Assembly: GCA_946482295.1 (NCBI GenBank)
Contig: CAMLRB010000188.1
Location: 1-7,169, forward strand
DNA from: an uncultured Bacteriovorax sp.
GTDB taxonomy: Bacteria > Bdellovibrionota > Bacteriovoracia > Bacteriovoracales > Bacteriovoracaceae
Direction of reading: 5' to 3'
Length of the DNA stretch: 7,169 nt
Shown: positions 6,224 to 7,169 of the stretch, piece by piece
Position numbering within the stretch: position 1 is the stretch's first letter
How the letters are laid out: each line of letters starts with the position of its first letter
Notes under the pieces: model-generated
What the model was told of the DNA's origin: nothing
Databases searched by the model: none
The model's input: the letters and a program-made list of their open reading frames with translations, nothing else
Program-made: the position numbers and the translations under genes

Positions 6224-6462
6224 AATGCTTTTTTAAGATCTCGTGTAATAAAGGACAGGGTGCTGTCGAATACATCCTACTCGTTGTCGTTATGGTCACG
6301 ATCATCACATCCCTTCTAGCGAAGATTAAAAGGTCTTATTTAGGGGACGCCATGGCCTGTACAACACCTGCTCAAGAAAAAACCATCCTTTGCCAGATCA
6401 ATAGTTATATGAGTCCAACAGGCGGAACTAAGCGATTTCAGTACTACCCGTTTAAAAAATAG
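6205..6462 (+). CDS. Flp-type (class III signal) type IV prepilin-like protein
   Basis: An 85-residue small protein with a 17-residue basic leader ending KG, then QGAVEYILLVVVMVTIITSL (18-37). Cleavage after G17 puts Glu and Tyr at mature positions 5 and 6, the signature of Flp pilins, which a TadV/PilD-like prepilin peptidase cuts. The hydrophobic helix runs to about residue 38, followed by KIKR and a short soluble tail with two cysteines (C52, C63) that could form a disulfide. The mature form would be about 68 residues. It would be inserted in the inner membrane and could assemble into a pilus or pseudopilus. It starts at GTG with a clear ribosome site and overlaps the upstream gene by 19 bases. 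No other tad/flp gene is visible in the window, so the assembly machinery must be elsewhere. A pseudopilin-like minor subunit is an alternative. Confidence 0.82.
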   Translation: MATHSLKCFFKISCNKGQGAVEYILLVVVMVTIITSLLAKIKRSYLGDAMACTTPAQEKTILCQINSYMSPTGGTKRFQYYPFKK

Positions 6463-6527
6463 ACACCCTTCTTGTAATAAATTCACGTCCTCTCGATTCC
6501 TAATGTGAATAATTCTCAGTCTGATAA

Positions 6528-6546
6528 ACTGCGATCAAATAGCAGT
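6528..6546 (+). other. Small hairpin upstream of the last gene
   Basis: ACTGC (6528-6532), a nine-base loop, and GCAGT (6542-6546) can pair. It sits two bases before a second, longer inverted repeat and may be part of a structured 5' leader. Confidence 0.3.
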
Positions 6547-6548
6547 AC

Positions 6549-6603
6549 TAGGCATTAATGAATGATGGCCTGAAGAGCGAACTTAATACGCCTTTAGTGC
6601 CTA
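6549..6603 (+). other. Ten-pair inverted repeat just upstream of a ribosome site
   Basis: TAGGCATTAA (6549-6558) can pair with TTAGTGCCTA (6594-6603) through ten base pairs with one T-G wobble, closing a 35-base loop. The stem ends three bases before the ribosome site GAGGAG (6607-6612) of the next gene. The 155 bp gap holding it contains no gene, no clear promoter and no clear terminator. A leader regulating translation is possible but not shown. Confidence 0.4.
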
Positions 6604-6617
6604 TATGAGGAGACGTT

Positions 6618-7169
6618 ATGAAACTTACGAAGAATGGCAGAAGATTATCTTTTATGACCCTGTTTCTTGCCACAGCAATCATGGCCCAAGGTGTTCATGC
6701 GCAAGAGGATTACGTCTTGGAAGATGCTGATGATGCATTAGGATCAACAGACGCCCTTGAAATGGATGATATCCAGATTGAAGGCAAACTTTCACCTTCT
6801 GAACTTATGAGAAAAAGAAGAGAGAAGTTGGAAGAAAGAAATAAAATCATGGTTGAAAAGAAGATCGAAGATATTCGTGTAAAACAAGAAATTGCACTAA
6901 CGAATAAACTTCAAGACGCTTTTGGAAAAAGCTTAAACAATCTAAATGAAGATAAAGTTCAAGTTGTTCAGGCCGCTCCTGTTGCAGTGGCACCACAACC
7001 CGTGGCCCCAGCTCCAGCACCAGTTATCGAGACAAGAATTGTAGAAGTACCGGTCGAGCCAGTAAAAGAAGTGAAGAAATCAAAAGTGATTCCTTCTCTT
7101 GGAGCGAGCACGATTAAAGGCGATAGAATCGATTTCGAATCGAATTTAAATCTTGGTGTTAACCTTGAA
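6618..7169 (+). CDS. Exported protein with charged helical segment and Pro/Ala/Val linker, possible barrel start (partial)
   Basis: The first 184 residues of a protein cut by the window edge; I do not recognise its family. A Sec signal peptide (residues 1-28) has a basic start MKLTKNGRR, a hydrophobic core and a likely cut after VHA. An acidic stretch follows (30-51), then IQIEGKLSPSELMRKRREK and a highly charged segment (about 58-105) that should be helical and perhaps coiled coil. A Pro/Ala/Val-rich linker spans 117-150. The visible end, IPSLGASTIKGDRIDFESN and beyond, looks like the first strands of a small outer-membrane barrel. The layout would suit a periplasm-spanning, outer-membrane-anchored protein, which is inference. 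The ATG has a strong ribosome site (GAGGAG, five bases away). No terminator separates it clearly from the pilin operon, so weak read-through is possible. Confidence 0.85.
   Translation, partial: MKLTKNGRRLSFMTLFLATAIMAQGVHAQEDYVLEDADDALGSTDALEMDDIQIEGKLSPSELMRKRREKLEERNKIMVEKKIEDIRVKQEIALTNKLQDAFGKSLNNLNEDKVQVVQAAPVAVAPQPVAPAPAPVIETRIVEVPVEPVKEVKKSKVIPSLGASTIKGDRIDFESNLNLGVNLE

Noticed and set aside
6481..6510. ATTCAC...GTGAAT inverted repeat as the terminator of the pilin operon
   Set aside because: It is a six-pair stem with an 18-base loop and no T run; I cannot support a terminator here.
1..7169. tRNA, rRNA, CRISPR array, transposase or attachment site
   Set aside because: No cloverleaf, regularly spaced repeats, terminal inverted repeats or transposase motifs were seen on either strand.

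Overview
The window comes from an AT-rich (about 40% GC by eye) Gram-negative bacterium. I infer a member of the Bacteriovorax/Peredibacter side of the Bdellovibrionota. The grounds are the outer-membrane and LPS-type genes, a protein with a GYF_2-like domain, a Flp-type pilin, and AT-rich Gram-negative sequence with frequent GGCC. This placement is inference; no marker gene here settles it.

Left part (1-2205, minus strand): reading leftwards, a membrane protein with two GYF_2-like domains (1051-2205) is followed by thymidylate kinase tmk (249-959). tmk then overlaps by four bases a DNA polymerase III delta-prime-like gene (holB-like, 1-252) that runs off the window. The tmk-holB order is a common bacterial arrangement. 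The visible delta-prime N-terminus has neither a P-loop nor zinc-binding cysteines.

Middle part (2268-3516): a secreted, probable outer-membrane beta-barrel protein (2316-3311, minus strand) ends at a good rho-independent terminator (2268-2297). It is divergent from the plus-strand operon. The 205 bp divergent gap carries a perfect TATAAT -10 for the barrel gene and a perfect 7-4-7 inverted repeat that may be an operator.

Right part (3520-6462, plus strand): a compact three-gene operon. It encodes a KdtA/WaaA-family Kdo transferase of the kind seen in Bacteroidetes, a 465-residue protein laid out like an FAD-dependent phytoene-desaturase/amine-oxidase-type oxidoreductase but with an eroded nucleotide-binding glycine motif, and a small Flp-type prepilin. 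The prepilin starts at a GTG inside the last codons of the oxidoreductase gene. Spacing is 10 bp and then a 19 bp overlap. This combination is the most unusual item in the window, and no function for the set is known to me.

End (6463-7169): a 155 bp gap rich in inverted repeats precedes an exported protein (6618 onward, cut by the window edge). That protein has an acidic segment, a charged helical segment, a Pro/Ala/Val linker and the start of what may be a beta-barrel. No RNA genes, insertion sequences or CRISPR arrays were seen.
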